Of a stretch of DNA of 64,000 nt, positions 1-9,299 are shown piece by piece. How positions within the stretch are numbered: the stretch's first letter is position 1; every line of letters begins with the position of its first letter. The position numbers and the translations under genes are program-made. The notes under the pieces were generated by a model that was not told the origin of the DNA, searched no databases, and was given only the letters and a program-made list of their open reading frames with translations. This DNA comes from Spirochaetales bacterium. GTDB lineage: Bacteria; Spirochaetota; Spirochaetia; DSM-27196; Alkalispirochaetaceae. The stretch covers positions 1 through 64,000 of the forward strand of contig JANQHT010000059.1 in assembly GCA_028282545.1 (NCBI GenBank). The letters run 5' to 3'.

Positions 1-423
1 CTCCGGGCGGCGCACCTGGCGGGCCGCTTCTCCAGCGACGAGACGTTGCGCACAAAGCGGCCCGATCGTTGGGCGGCGGTGGCGCGCCTGTACCTCGCCA
101 TGCTGCGACGCGGGTTGGTGAGTCCGCCGGCTGGGAGCGATCGCGTGCGCCACGCGGTGTTCGTCGCTCGCCGCCTCTGGGACCTCCGTCTGGACGGGAG
201 CGACGCGATCCGTCTCGCCAAGCTGCAGGAACACGGATTAAAGGATTTTGCCGGGGCGCTCGCGACGTGCCACGAGCTTGCAACATCGGATCTGGCCGCC
301 GACCGGGATCGGACGGACCTGGAGCGCCGCCGGGCGCGCCTGGAACGCCGACGATCGGCCGCTACCGCCCGGCAAGGGCGTGAAAGAGAGCTTCGTAATC
401 GGCGGCGGATCGATCCCAGCTGA
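1..423 (+). CDS. C-terminal part of a YprB-like RNase H-fold exonuclease (5' end outside window)
   Basis: The frame is open from the first base and ends at TGA 421-423, leaving about 140 residues of a longer protein. The visible part is helical and charged. Its pattern (AIRLAKLQEHGLKDFAGAL, then ELATSDLAADRDRTDLERRR) resembles the TPR-like tail of bacterial YprB/ribonuclease H-like proteins, in which an exonuclease domain is followed by a helical region. The catalytic domain lies outside the window, so the assignment rests on this tail alone. The last 62 bases overlap the convergent end of glgA. It could instead be the end of another helical repeat protein. Confidence 0.5.
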   Translation, partial: LRAAHLAGRFSSDETLRTKRPDRWAAVARLYLAMLRRGLVSPPAGSDRVRHAVFVARRLWDLRLDGSDAIRLAKLQEHGLKDFAGALATCHELATSDLAADRDRTDLERRRARLERRRSAATARQGRERELRNRRRIDPS

Positions 424-1792
424 AGTCGGCCTCCATCCCGCGGGCAGATAGAGCCGCGAATAGCTCCGGAGCGTTCCGATACGTCCGGGTCGCCCGGGCC
501 ACCGCGTCGAAGATCGATTCCGGTGTGACCCGATCAATGATAAAACCGCGATCCTCCCTCACCGTGTCGGCGAGGCCTCCGGTCCGCGGGGCGATCGGTA
601 CGGTACCGTACCGCATCGAGTACATCTGGTTGAGCCCGCACGGCTCGTAGAGGGACGGCATGAGGAAGATATCCGCCCCCGCCTCGATCCGGTGCGCCAG
701 CGCTTCGTCGTAGCCGATTCGCCCGCGAAGATTCGCAAGGCGCCGGGCCAGGGCGGCGATTTCGTCCTCGCACCAGGCGGCGCCGCTTCCAAGGATGATC
801 CACTGAACCGGCAGGTCGGAGCAGATACGAAAGGCGCTCCCGTAGCCGGGGCCGAAGAGCGGCCCGATCCCCTTCTGCTCCACCAGGCGCGTGACCTGCC
901 CGATCACGGGGACGGCCGGATCGTCGGGCAAACCGAACTCCCGCTGCAGGGCCCGTTTGCACGCCGCTTTCCCTGACCTGTCGCGAGCATCGAAGTTCAT
1001 CGCGATATAGGGATCTCCCGCGGGATCCCATTCGGTCGTGTCGATTCCGTTCAGAATTCCCTGTAGTGGTCGGGTGCGCTCGGAGAGTACGCTATGCAGT
1101 CCAAAGGACGTCTCCTCCCGGAGCAACTCCTCGGCGTGGGTGGGGCTTACGGTTGTCACTGCGTCCGCGCAGGTCACGCCGGCGCGCAGCAGGTTGACCG
1201 TATCGTTGTAAACGAGCCCGAGCCGCCCGGCCCTTTTGCCGTCTATGCCCGTAGCACCGAGTTCGCCGATCGGAAAGGCACCCTGGTAACCGGCGTTGTG
1301 AATCGTCAGAACCACCCGAGCCGTGCGCGCCGCACCGTTGGCCCTCAGAAGCACGGGAACAAGGGCCGCCGGCCAGTCGTGAACGTGCAGGATATCCGGC
1401 TCTCCCTGCGCGGACAGGCGATCTACCGTTGCGAGCGCCGCCCGGGCAAAAAAGGCAAAGCGCGCGAGGTTGTCGGCGAAGGCATCATCGGGCCGGCTCC
1501 CGTAGATCCCGTCCCGGCCAAAGAGGGGTTCAAAATCCACAAAGAGCATCTCGACGCCGGAATCAACCGACCGATAGATCCGCGCCGGCTCCGTGCCGCC
1601 CGGTCCGGGGACAGGCAAAGGCACCGGATCCGGGGTAAGTTGGCCCCTGTCGATCGAATAGTATCGGGGGAGGATCGCGCGAACCCTGTGCCCCCGTCGC
1701 GCCATCGACCGGGAGATCGCGGCAACCGCGTCGGCCAGGCCGCCGCTCTTTGCGTACGGCGCATACTCGCTCGTGACGACGACAACGTTCAT
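362..1792 (-). CDS. glgA: Glycogen (starch) synthase, GT5 family
   Basis: Transfers glucose from ADP-glucose to the growing alpha-1,4-glucan chain in the cytoplasm. The 476-residue length is normal for bacterial GlgA. The ADP-glucose-binding KSGGLAD motif lies at residues 15-21. The acceptor-side region (LTIHNAGYQGAFP) and the C-terminal GT-B motif ending SLYEPCGLNQMYSMRYG and PRTGGLADTV, with the catalytic Glu, are intact. The ATG has no strong ribosome-binding site and lies 3 bases after the upstream acetyltransferase gene, so translation is probably coupled to it. The start fits the family N-terminus (MNVVVVTSEYAPYAKSGG). Confidence 0.93.
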   Translation of the reverse strand: MNVVVVTSEYAPYAKSGGLADAVAAISRSMARRGHRVRAILPRYYSIDRGQLTPDPVPLPVPGPGGTEPARIYRSVDSGVEMLFVDFEPLFGRDGIYGSRPDDAFADNLARFAFFARAALATVDRLSAQGEPDILHVHDWPAALVPVLLRANGAARTARVVLTIHNAGYQGAFPIGELGATGIDGKRAGRLGLVYNDTVNLLRAGVTCADAVTTVSPTHAEELLREETSFGLHSVLSERTRPLQGILNGIDTTEWDPAGDPYIAMNFDARDRSGKAACKRALQREFGLPDDPAVPVIGQVTRLVEQKGIGPLFGPGYGSAFRICSDLPVQWIILGSGAAWCEDEIAALARRLANLRGRIGYDEALAHRIEAGADIFLMPSLYEPCGLNQMYSMRYGTVPIAPRTGGLADTVREDRGFIIDRVTPESIFDAVARATRTYRNAPELFAALSARGMEADFSWDRSAADYEALFHALAGR

Positions 1793-1795
1793 GGG

Positions 1796-2635
1796 TTACC
1801 AGTAGTAACTGATGCGAAACGCGCCTTCAACGGTAAAGCGCAGACCACCGTACAGGCGCATCGCGGCTCGATTGTCCGGCTTCACAAAGAGCGTCGTCTC
1901 CTTCCCATCCGTCTGTATCTGTTCGATGAGCTTCTTCATCAGCCACTGGGCGACACCGCGCCGGCGAAACTCCGGATCCACGTAGACGCCTCCAACCTGG
2001 TCGCAGCCGAATCCACGGGCGTTGGTTGCCACGCGGGCCACGACAACGTCGTCGCGCTCGGCGACGAGCACGAGCTGGTTGACGAGGCTATCCATGAGAA
2101 CCGTTCGGCTTACCGCGATGTTGATCTCTCGACCCGGCAGAAGAACCTCCTCGCGCTCATAGGCGATCTGGAGCGGCAGGAGGCGTTCACTCGCTTCGCG
2201 ACCGACGCGCCTGACGGAGAGACCCGGGAACGGGGGATCCCTATTGTCCACCACGGTCGTCTGTGAGAACCGCATCAGGTGGTAGTCCACCACGTGCGAG
2301 GGAGACCGGCGGATGATCGCGTCGAATCGGCTCACGTCGGCGCTCCTGCCCATAACCGAGTACACCCGTGGAAAGGGACCAATCGCCCGCCGAAGTGCGT
2401 GCATGGACCGGTCATCGGTACCGCCGAGATCCACCGGATAGAAGAATCCCGATGCGCCCTGGTAGAGCAGGGCGGCTATCCGGTTACCCTCCGGAAGCAG
2501 GTGAAACCGGTGTGACCGCCTGGACGGCATGCCGTGGCGACGCAGGCGGTCGCCGGGTACGGCCGCCAAGTTTGCTTCGAGGTAGGCGCGAAGGAGCGGA
2601 AGATCGTCGTGTGTGGCGGTTTTCCACGCCCTCAA
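1796..2635 (-). CDS. GNAT-family N-acetyltransferase
   Basis: A protein of 279 residues whose C-terminal third is a GNAT acetyl-CoA-binding fold: GGVYVDPEFRRRGVAQWLM (the R/Q-x-x-G-x-G/A loop) followed by LFVKPDNRAAMRLYGGLRF. The N-terminal half is probably a degenerate second GNAT domain or a substrate-recognition region. The substrate is unknown. I chose the TTG at 2635 because GAGGAG lies 8 bases upstream and it falls 5 bases after the glycosidase stop; the longer frame would overlap that gene. It sits between a secreted glycoside hydrolase and glgA, but nothing in the sequence ties it to either. Confidence 0.78.
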   Translation of the reverse strand: MRAWKTATHDDLPLLRAYLEANLAAVPGDRLRRHGMPSRRSHRFHLLPEGNRIAALLYQGASGFFYPVDLGGTDDRSMHALRRAIGPFPRVYSVMGRSADVSRFDAIIRRSPSHVVDYHLMRFSQTTVVDNRDPPFPGLSVRRVGREASERLLPLQIAYEREEVLLPGREINIAVSRTVLMDSLVNQLVLVAERDDVVVARVATNARGFGCDQVGGVYVDPEFRRRGVAQWLMKKLIEQIQTDGKETTLFVKPDNRAAMRLYGGLRFTVEGAFRISYYW

Positions 2636-2640
2636 CGGGA

Positions 2641-4332
2641 CTACTCCTCGATTGTGATTGGGAGCGTGCCCGTGGCGGCCACGTCGCCGCGCAGCACGGC
2701 GAAACCGGTCTCGAAGCTTTCGACTCCCCAGCCGTAGACGGCGATCGCCGTTTGGACCCACGGCACCTCCCGCAGGTAGATGGGGGTAAGGATGCTATAG
2801 ACAACGATACGATCGGCGTACTCCCGAGCGGCCTGCAGGACTTCGAGGCTGTTCGGGTCCGAGAGCAGGAACACAACCGTGTCGTACCTCGAAATGAGGG
2901 CGGCGAAACGCGATCGATCCTGCTCCGACGACGTATAGAAGGCGTTGTTCGAGAAGGCGAACGTTTCGGCCCCCGGCAGCATCCGTTGGCCTATCCGGAA
3001 GAAGTCTCGGTCCTTTCCGGCCAGGAGGACTCGACCCGCCCCGGGCCTGAGCGGCATCGACGCGTCGCGAACCACCGTGACGCTACGGCCCGCCTGGTCC
3101 AGGAAAAATGCGTCCGTGCCGGCAAGTTCCTCGCCGTCGTACGATACGGGGTCGAGCGGCACCCGGTCTTCCGGGCGCAGGTAGTCGAGTTTAACGCGGA
3201 TTATCCGCCTGGCGGCGTCCACCACGCGCGTGCGAAACCGGCGGTCTTCGTCCATGGAGCGACGCAGCACGTTCCAGATCTCACCGGCAAAGGTGGGCGT
3301 CACCGAGAGCATGATCATGTCATTCCCGGCCAGGATCGCCTGGCGGCACAGTTCCGGGAACTCCCAGTCCCGGCGCGCCCCATATTCCACCGCGCCGCCC
3401 ATGTAAAGATCGTCGGTGATCACGATACCGTTGTACCCGATGCGGTCGCGGAGCACCGTGTCTTTGAAGAACGTCGACAATGACGCCGGCGTATCCTCTC
3501 CCGCTGCCATGGGGAAGCTCAAATGACCGCTCAGGACCGCCGGTACTCCCTCGCGGATCAGCATCCGAAACGGCAGGAGATCGCGCTCCCACAGCGTGTC
3601 CCAGTCGTCGTCGATCCGGGGCAATATTCCGTGGCTGTCACCGGCGGCGTTGCCGTGGCCGGGGAAGTGCTTGGCGGTCGCGATGACCCGGGCCTCTTCC
3701 AGACCGCGATAGTAGGCGGTTCCGAGTATCCCCGTTTGAACGGGGTCCGAGGAGAACGCCCGCGGCCCGATGACGTGCGCCTCGGGATTTATGTAGACGT
3801 CAACTGTCGGGGCGAAATTCATGTTGACGCCGATAGATCGCAGCTCCATCCCGATGTAGTAGCCGGTCTGTCGTGCGTCGTAGGGAAGACCCGACGCCCC
3901 GATCGCCATATTGCCCGGGGTGATCGACGTGGTGTCCTTGATGTGGCGAACCCAGCCGCCCTCCTGGTCGGTGGCGGTGAAGAGGGGGATCCCCGTACGG
4001 GTAGCGACGCTTTCAGCCTGCATACGAGCGATGGAGCGCGTCAGGGCGGCCACGTTCTCGCCGTTCCATCCGAATACCTTGATGCCGCCGATGTTCCGTT
4101 CGCGAATCCAACGAAGGATCTCTTCGTTGGGTTCAACCGTGGGCCAGCCCACGAGGAGAAGCTGCGACAGCAGTTCATCGTCCGTCATCGAATCGATGAT
4201 CCGATTGACGCTCCCCTCGCTCGAATCAGGAACCGTCCAGAATACTCCGGTGCCGCCCGGCTGGGCCGCACCGATAAGGCCGGGGCCAATCAACAGAACG
4301 GCTACCAGCGTCCGAGTCACACGCCGAAACAC
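2641..4332 (-). CDS. Secreted glycoside hydrolase family 3 (NagZ-like beta-N-acetylhexosaminidase)
   Basis: 563 residues with an N-terminal signal sequence (VTRTLVAVLLIGPGLIGAAQ). It shows the GH3 family signature: DQEGGWVRHI near residue 122, KHFPGHG at 221-227, the Asp-His element GDSHG at 231-235 typical of NagZ-type enzymes, and the nucleophile loop ITDDLYM at about 306-311. NagZ enzymes remove N-acetylglucosamine from muropeptides or chitooligosaccharides. This protein is much longer than E. coli NagZ (about 340 residues), having a C-terminal alpha/beta domain, and is exported, so it probably acts in the periplasm or at the surface. The exact substrate cannot be read from the sequence. 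Confidence 0.88.
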   Translation of the reverse strand: MFRRVTRTLVAVLLIGPGLIGAAQPGGTGVFWTVPDSSEGSVNRIIDSMTDDELLSQLLLVGWPTVEPNEEILRWIRERNIGGIKVFGWNGENVAALTRSIARMQAESVATRTGIPLFTATDQEGGWVRHIKDTTSITPGNMAIGASGLPYDARQTGYYIGMELRSIGVNMNFAPTVDVYINPEAHVIGPRAFSSDPVQTGILGTAYYRGLEEARVIATAKHFPGHGNAAGDSHGILPRIDDDWDTLWERDLLPFRMLIREGVPAVLSGHLSFPMAAGEDTPASLSTFFKDTVLRDRIGYNGIVITDDLYMGGAVEYGARRDWEFPELCRQAILAGNDMIMLSVTPTFAGEIWNVLRRSMDEDRRFRTRVVDAARRIIRVKLDYLRPEDRVPLDPVSYDGEELAGTDAFFLDQAGRSVTVVRDASMPLRPGAGRVLLAGKDRDFFRIGQRMLPGAETFAFSNNAFYTSSEQDRSRFAALISRYDTVVFLLSDPNSLEVLQAAREYADRIVVYSILTPIYLREVPWVQTAIAVYGWGVESFETGFAVLRGDVAATGTLPITIEE

Positions 4333-4567
4333 CCCCCCACGCTACCACGCGTTGCCCGGGGTGTCACCTACCGGCAGCGGGGTACGGTTCTCATTTTGGA
4401 GATCGCATACCCTTGGCACGGCTCGAAGAACACAACGCTTGGCTTCGCTACGCTGCAGAGACGCGTTTTGTTCTTCGTTCCGGGCGCGGCTGGTGGTATA
4501 GACTTCCAATCGTCGATGTGATCTCTAAAACGAGAACAGCCTGTCGTTTGACAGAGCCATCGTCGTC

Positions 4568-4586
4568 GGAGGGCTTGTCGCCCTCC
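4568..4586 (-). terminator. Possible terminator hairpin after trxB
   Basis: A perfect 7-bp inverted repeat, GGAGGGC and GCCCTCC around a TTGTC loop, lies 9 bases past the trxB stop. There is no clear T-run after it, so it may be a weak or Rho-assisted terminator or an RNA-stabilising stem. The rest of 4333-4594 holds nothing I can support. Confidence 0.4.
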
Positions 4587-4594
4587 GTAATGAG

Positions 4595-5536
4595 CTAAGC
4601 TGGGTAACGGGCGTCGATGAAGGCGCTTACCGAATGGGCGGCGATGGCCCCGTCCGAAGCGGCAACAACGAGCTGCCTGAACGGGGTGTTTCGAACGTCG
4701 CCGATCGCGAACAGGCCCGGGACCGACGTGGCCATGGTGGCGTCCGTTACGAGGTAGCCGGCGTGGTCCGTTTCGGCAAACGGTACGAGGTCTGTCCTTG
4801 GGATTGAGCCGACAAAGACAAACACCGCCGCAACGGGAACGTCCTCCCGCCTTTCGTCGGTGGTGGAGCGAAGTACCACGTGATCGACCACGTCTATCCC
4901 GTACTGGTTAGGCGCACCGTGAATCGACTCAACCTCCGTGGTAAAACGGACGTCGATACGGTCATTTTCCATGACCCGTTGGGCCAGCGCTTTCTGCGCG
5001 CGGAATCGATCACGCCGGTGCACCAGGATGATGCGATCCGACAGTTTGCTCAGGAACATCGCCTCGTCGCAGGCGGCGTCCCCGCCGCCCACCACCACCA
5101 TCGGCTTGCCGGCAAACATGGGACCGTCGCAGGTGGCGCAGTAACTGACGCCGCGCCCCCGCAGGTCGCGCTCGCCCGGCGCACCAAGTTCCCGGTGGCG
5201 GGCTCCGGTGGCAAGGATCACCGCCCGGGCGTTGTATCGCTGTTCGTCCGTGGTCACGATGAAGGCGCCGTTCGAAGGTTCCAGGGACCTCACCCGTTCC
5301 AGGCGGATCTGTGCGCCGAAGTTGCGTGCCTGCCGTTCAAAGCGTTCCGTGAACTCCTCGCCCGATACGGGACCGTTTAGGCCGGGGTAGTTCTCGAGAT
5401 CGATGATCTGCGTGCACTGCCCGCCCGTGCCGGTCTGCTCAAATACGACGGCCCTGAGCGCCGCCCGTGCGGCGTACTGGGCGGTGGCCAACCCGGCGGC
5501 GCCGCCTCCCACGATGGCGACATCGATCGTTTCCAT
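4595..5536 (-). CDS. trxB: Thioredoxin-disulfide reductase
   Basis: 313 residues, the normal length for the low-molecular-weight enzyme, which uses NADPH and FAD to reduce thioredoxin. The FAD-binding GGGAAGLATA follows the N-terminal strand. The redox pair CATC is at residues 133-136 and the NADPH site GGGDAACDEA follows. The C-terminal FAD motif (GLFAIGDVRNTPFRQ) is intact. I chose the ATG at 5536, which gives the family N-terminus METIDVAIVGGG. A promoter ends 6 bases before this ATG, so the mRNA is probably leaderless; an upstream in-frame ATG at 5563 lies inside the promoter and is unlikely. Confidence 0.93.
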   Translation of the reverse strand: METIDVAIVGGGAAGLATAQYAARAALRAVVFEQTGTGGQCTQIIDLENYPGLNGPVSGEEFTERFERQARNFGAQIRLERVRSLEPSNGAFIVTTDEQRYNARAVILATGARHRELGAPGERDLRGRGVSYCATCDGPMFAGKPMVVVGGGDAACDEAMFLSKLSDRIILVHRRDRFRAQKALAQRVMENDRIDVRFTTEVESIHGAPNQYGIDVVDHVVLRSTTDERREDVPVAAVFVFVGSIPRTDLVPFAETDHAGYLVTDATMATSVPGLFAIGDVRNTPFRQLVVAASDGAIAAHSVSAFIDARYPA

Positions 5537-5542
5537 AGGTAA

Positions 5543-5571
5543 TCTATATATAAAAAATCGCATGTAGTCAA
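5543..5571 (-). promoter_or_regulatory. Sigma70-type promoter of trxB, probably leaderless
   Basis: On the minus strand, TTGACT (5571-5566) and TATAGA (5548-5543) are separated by 17 bp. The distance from the -10 box to the trxB ATG is 6 bases, which puts the predicted transcription start on or next to the A of the start codon. There is no Shine-Dalgarno sequence. The promoter is divergent from flgN. Confidence 0.68.
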
Positions 5572-5595
5572 CCGGAACGCGCCGTGCGCCGATAC
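5569..5595 (+). promoter_or_regulatory. Candidate FliA (sigma28)-type promoter of the flgN operon
   Basis: CAAC, a 15-base spacer and GCCGATAC resemble the flagellar sigma28 pattern TAAA-N15-GCCGATAA: seven of eight positions match in the -10 half and two of four in the -35 half. It lies 32 bases before the flgN ATG. It is a candidate by pattern and position only; the -35 part is weak. Confidence 0.45.
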
Positions 5596-5627
5596 TCCAA
5601 TAAGAACGAGATATCGGAGGCGTCGTA

Positions 5628-6116
5628 ATGACAAAGACAGATGCCCTGTTTGTCGGATCGCTCCGCGCCCAGGCGGCGCTGATGGACCGTCTTTCCCGGG
5701 AGGAGAAGGAACTCCAGGAAGCGGTGCTTGAACGACAATGGGACACGCTGCAGACCAAGATGCAGCAGATGACGGAGACGAGCGACGAACTGGCACGTAT
5801 AGAGGAACGCCGGAACGAGGCATTCAAAGCGCTCCTGGATGAGTACGGTATCGACGGTGATTTCACCACCTTTCTCAACTCCATTTCCTCGGAACTGCGA
5901 GTCCAGGTGTCGGACGCGTATCGTGCACTCAAAGTCTCGGTGCTCCGTCTCAAGAGCCAGACCACCGGCATCGACACGTACCTGCGTGCCACGATCGGGA
6001 CGATGCGCGGTGTTATCCGAGGCCTCTATCCGGAACATGCAATGCCCGTCTACACCGGCGACGGAAGCGGTACATACACGGGCGGGCAGGCGCTGGTGGT
6101 CAACCACCACCAATAG
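5628..6116 (+). CDS. flgN: Flagellar export chaperone, FlgN family
   Basis: A 162-residue, mostly helical protein (REEKELQEAVLERQWDTL, then QQMTETSDELARIEERRNE), the expected form of FlgN. FlgN is the cytosolic chaperone that keeps FlgK and FlgL export-ready and delivers them to the flagellar type III export gate. The sequence identity to FlgN is weak, as usual for the family; the placement directly before flgK and flgL is the stronger evidence. GGAGG lies 7 bases before the ATG. It is the first gene of the flgN-flgK-flgL-fliW-csrA run. Confidence 0.8.
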   Translation: MTKTDALFVGSLRAQAALMDRLSREEKELQEAVLERQWDTLQTKMQQMTETSDELARIEERRNEAFKALLDEYGIDGDFTTFLNSISSELRVQVSDAYRALKVSVLRLKSQTTGIDTYLRATIGTMRGVIRGLYPEHAMPVYTGDGSGTYTGGQALVVNHHQ

Positions 6117-6125
6117 GAGCGACCG

Positions 6126-8030
6126 ATGCAATCGGCTTTTTCGGGGATCGAACTCGGCAAGCGCAGCCTCTTTGCGCACAGCCGCGCGTTGCAGACCGTT
6201 GGACACAACCTCAGCAACGCCGGGGCGGAGGGATACAGTCGGCAGCGGGTTGAACTAAACGCGACCGATCCGATCTACCGCCCGCAGTTGAATCGTGCCG
6301 AGACGCCGGGCCAGATCGGCCAGGGAGTTGATATCGCACGGGTGGAGCGGGTCCGCGATATGCTCCTTGAGCGACGAATCGTGACCACCACCGGCGACGA
6401 AGCGTACTGGGGCACCCGTGACCGGTACGCCCTCATGTTGGAACAGATCTACAACGAACCCACGGAAAACTCGGTTCGGACGCTGATGGACCGGTTCTGG
6501 GATGGATGGCAAGAACTCTCTCTCTATCCGGAACACGGCGCCGCCCGGCAAGCGGTGCTACAGCGCGGCCGGGCCGTTGTGGACGGCGTTCGCCTCAGGT
6601 ACAACTCGCTCGACCAGATCCGGAACATGCTGGAAGACGAGATCGGGGCCGCCGTCACGCAGGCAAACACGCTGATTCGCGACATCTCCGACCTCAACCG
6701 CGAGATTACGAACGTCAAAGCGGTGGGTGACAATCCCAACGACCTCCTGGATCGGCGGGATCTCCTCACGGGGCGCCTGGCGGAGATCATCGAGATTCGC
6801 ATCGATGACCGGGACCCGGACGAGTTCAGCATCTACAGCGGCGGGTACCACATCGTTCAAGGCAGGATCGGACGAACCTTTTCGATCGAATCTGACCGGC
6901 AGAACGAGGGGTTCAGCCGCGTCACCTGGAGCCACAGCGGTGAAACGCTGGAGTTTACCGGCAGCAAGCTCGGTGCGCTCCTGGAGATGCGCGATCTCGA
7001 TCTGCGTACCGAGATCCGCGAACTGGACACGATGACGATCAACGTGGTTGACCTGGTGAACGAGATCCACCGCGACGGCTACGGAATCAACGGGAAGAGC
7101 GGGAACAACTTCTTCGTGGAGTATCCGGCGATCCTCAACGCCCAGGGCAACTACGACCGCGACCTGGACGGGACCTTCGACGCAAGCTACATCTTCAGGA
7201 TCACCGGGGAACACGAACTTTCCCTCCAGGCGCAGATCGGCCTGGCCGGAACGATGCGCCTCTCGGCGGACCAGACGATCCATCCGGGAGGGATCCTCGA
7301 GGTGTCGTACCGGCCCACGGACACCGTCGCCGACGTCATTGCACGAATCAACCAGAGCGGTGCCGACGTGTTGGCGCGCCTGAACCGCCGGGGGCAACTG
7401 GAGATCAAGGCGACCGCGACCACCGGAGGCGATCCCGACTTTGTGCTTCGCCACGTAGAGGACGACGGGCAGTTCCTGACCGGATACGCCGGTCTGCTCG
7501 CGGCCGCCGGCTCAGAGGGCGCATTTGATTGGGCCGCGCCGGACGCGTTTACCGCACTGCGCGGTGAGACGGCCACTACCAGGGGAGCCGAGTACTCCGT
7601 TGCACCGCTCCTGCACCCTTCGGGGTGGATGGAAGTCAACCCGGCGATAGTGCGGGAACCGGCCTCGATCGCCGCGTCCTTCGCGACCGCCGGGCGCCCC
7701 GGTGAAGTCGGCGACGGTCGTGCCGCGCTGGCGATCGCGGGCATCCGAAACCGCACCGTCGGCATCGGGCGATCGGAGATGCTCGACGACTACTTCGCCG
7801 ATTCCGTGGCGCGGGCCGGTTTGCGCGGACAGGAAGCGGAAACGACGCTGAATACGTACGAACGCATCCTCAAGGATCTGGGCGACATGCGGGAGTCGAT
7901 AAGCGGTGTCAGCATAGACGAGGAACTGGCGCAGATGCTCAAGTTCCAGCACGGCTATCAGGCGGCGGCGCGGTTCGTGGCAAACGTCGACGAGATGTTG
8001 GATACGATCATCAACCGGATGGCGGTGTAA
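6126..8030 (+). CDS. flgK: Flagellar hook-associated protein 1 (hook-filament junction)
   Basis: 634 residues. The N-terminus SAFSGIELGKRSLFAHSRAL followed by TVGHNLSNAGAEGYSRQRV is the conserved rod/hook-family start, and the C-terminus (GVSIDEELAQMLKFQHGYQAA, then RFVANVDEMLDTIINRM) is the matching coiled-coil element. The central region is variable, as in other FlgK proteins. FlgK forms the first ring of the junction between hook and filament, here in the periplasmic flagellum. AGGAG precedes the ATG, and flgL follows after 18 bases. Confidence 0.95.
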   Translation: MQSAFSGIELGKRSLFAHSRALQTVGHNLSNAGAEGYSRQRVELNATDPIYRPQLNRAETPGQIGQGVDIARVERVRDMLLERRIVTTTGDEAYWGTRDRYALMLEQIYNEPTENSVRTLMDRFWDGWQELSLYPEHGAARQAVLQRGRAVVDGVRLRYNSLDQIRNMLEDEIGAAVTQANTLIRDISDLNREITNVKAVGDNPNDLLDRRDLLTGRLAEIIEIRIDDRDPDEFSIYSGGYHIVQGRIGRTFSIESDRQNEGFSRVTWSHSGETLEFTGSKLGALLEMRDLDLRTEIRELDTMTINVVDLVNEIHRDGYGINGKSGNNFFVEYPAILNAQGNYDRDLDGTFDASYIFRITGEHELSLQAQIGLAGTMRLSADQTIHPGGILEVSYRPTDTVADVIARINQSGADVLARLNRRGQLEIKATATTGGDPDFVLRHVEDDGQFLTGYAGLLAAAGSEGAFDWAAPDAFTALRGETATTRGAEYSVAPLLHPSGWMEVNPAIVREPASIAASFATAGRPGEVGDGRAALAIAGIRNRTVGIGRSEMLDDYFADSVARAGLRGQEAETTLNTYERILKDLGDMRESISGVSIDEELAQMLKFQHGYQAAARFVANVDEMLDTIINRMAV

Positions 8031-8048
8031 AAAAGGAGTAGGGAGCAG

Positions 8049-9296
8049 GTGGATCGCATAAGTACCAACATGCCGAACGACAACATGCAGTACTACCTGC
8101 GTGAACGAACGGATCAGATGAACCGCATTCAGAACCAGATCGCCTCGCAGTCGCGGATTCAGAATCTGCGGGATGATCCGGTGGCAGCGGCCCATTCGAC
8201 GCGCTACCAGTCGTACCAGGTGCGCCTGGAGCGGTTCAGCAGCAATATCCAGCACGTGCAGTACCAGAACCGCGTCGCCGAGGGTTTTATGCGCCAAGCC
8301 ACCGATATGCTGCACCGCGCCAGGGAGATAGCGCTGCAGGGCGCTACCGGAACGTACACCCCCGAGGATCTCCAGTACATGGCCGCTGAAGTTGATCAGA
8401 TCATCGCCGAACTCGTGGAGGTTGCCAACGGACGCGCCGCGGACGGAACCTTTGTGTTTGCCGGCGACCGGAGCGAAACGCTGCCGTTCCGTCCCGTCTA
8501 CGGCATCAGGGCGAAGGGAGAACGCAGCGTTGTAGCGGACGTTCAGTACCTGGGATCCGTCAACAAACAGTATGTCGAAGTAGCGGAAGAGAGCTTTGTG
8601 CAGGCCAACTTCCCGGGGAACGAGGTGTTTTGGGCGGAGAACCAGACGATCACGGCCCGGGTGGACGCTCGCTCCTACCAGGTCACACAGAACGGAAGCT
8701 TTCTCCTCGACGGTGTCGAGATACCGGTCCAGGAGGGGGACACGATTCACGCCATTATTCAGCGCATCAACGAAGCGGGAGTCGGCGTTGAGGCGCGTCT
8801 GGACCCCGTTTTCTCAAGTCTCGTGCTCGAGAGCACTACCCCGCACCAGATTTGGCTCGAAGACGGCGAGACCTCAACGGTTCTGAGCGACCTCGGTGTC
8901 ATCGGGACCACCGGTGGGCGCCCGCCGCACAATATCGCCAACAGCGCTCAGGTGTTCGGGGGCAGCGCCTTCGACGTTCTGATTCGTCTTCGCGACGAGC
9001 TGCGCGAAGGTGATCAGTTGGAACTCGGCAGCGGCGCAATCAACGGCGTAGACATGGCGATGACAAACGTTCTCGGGTCGCTCGGTCGCCTCGGGGCGGT
9101 GAACGCCCGTCTCGACACGGTGTACGCCCGGACCGAACTGGAAATCCCGGAGGTCATGGCCCAGAACTCGCGGACCATAGACGTCGACTACGCCGAGGCG
9201 ATTACCGATCTCAGGATGCTCGAATATACGCACCAAGCCGCCCTTGGAGCCGCCGCCCGGGTATTGCAGCCAAGCCTCCTGGAGTTCCTGCGGTAA
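8049..9296 (+). CDS. flgL: Flagellar hook-associated protein 3
   Basis: 415 residues with a flagellin-like N-terminus (DRISTNMPNDNMQYYLRE, then NRIQNQIASQSRIQNLRDDP) and a matching C-terminal helix (ALGAAARVLQPSLLEFLR), the pair that pack together in hook-filament junction proteins. The GTG start at 8049 is preceded by GGAG-rich sequence (AAAAGGAGTAGGGAG). It forms the second ring between FlgK and the filament. The gene ends 3 bases before the fliW start region, consistent with co-transcription. Confidence 0.93.
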   Translation: MDRISTNMPNDNMQYYLRERTDQMNRIQNQIASQSRIQNLRDDPVAAAHSTRYQSYQVRLERFSSNIQHVQYQNRVAEGFMRQATDMLHRAREIALQGATGTYTPEDLQYMAAEVDQIIAELVEVANGRAADGTFVFAGDRSETLPFRPVYGIRAKGERSVVADVQYLGSVNKQYVEVAEESFVQANFPGNEVFWAENQTITARVDARSYQVTQNGSFLLDGVEIPVQEGDTIHAIIQRINEAGVGVEARLDPVFSSLVLESTTPHQIWLEDGETSTVLSDLGVIGTTGGRPPHNIANSAQVFGGSAFDVLIRLRDELREGDQLELGSGAINGVDMAMTNVLGSLGRLGAVNARLDTVYARTELEIPEVMAQNSRTIDVDYAEAITDLRMLEYTHQAALGAAARVLQPSLLEFLR

Positions 9297-9299
9297 GTG

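Noticed and set aside
1094-2266. 390-codon open frame on the plus strand over glgA and the acetyltransferase gene
   Set aside because: It runs antisense to two well-supported genes, has no family pattern and no ribosome-binding site; long shadow frames are expected in GC-rich DNA.
4413-4598. Small open frame after the glycosidase gene
   Set aside because: No ribosome-binding site, no domain, and it ends inside the trxB stop region.
6558-7454. 298-codon frame antisense to flgK
   Set aside because: flgK is certain and complete; the antisense frame has no supporting start or family.
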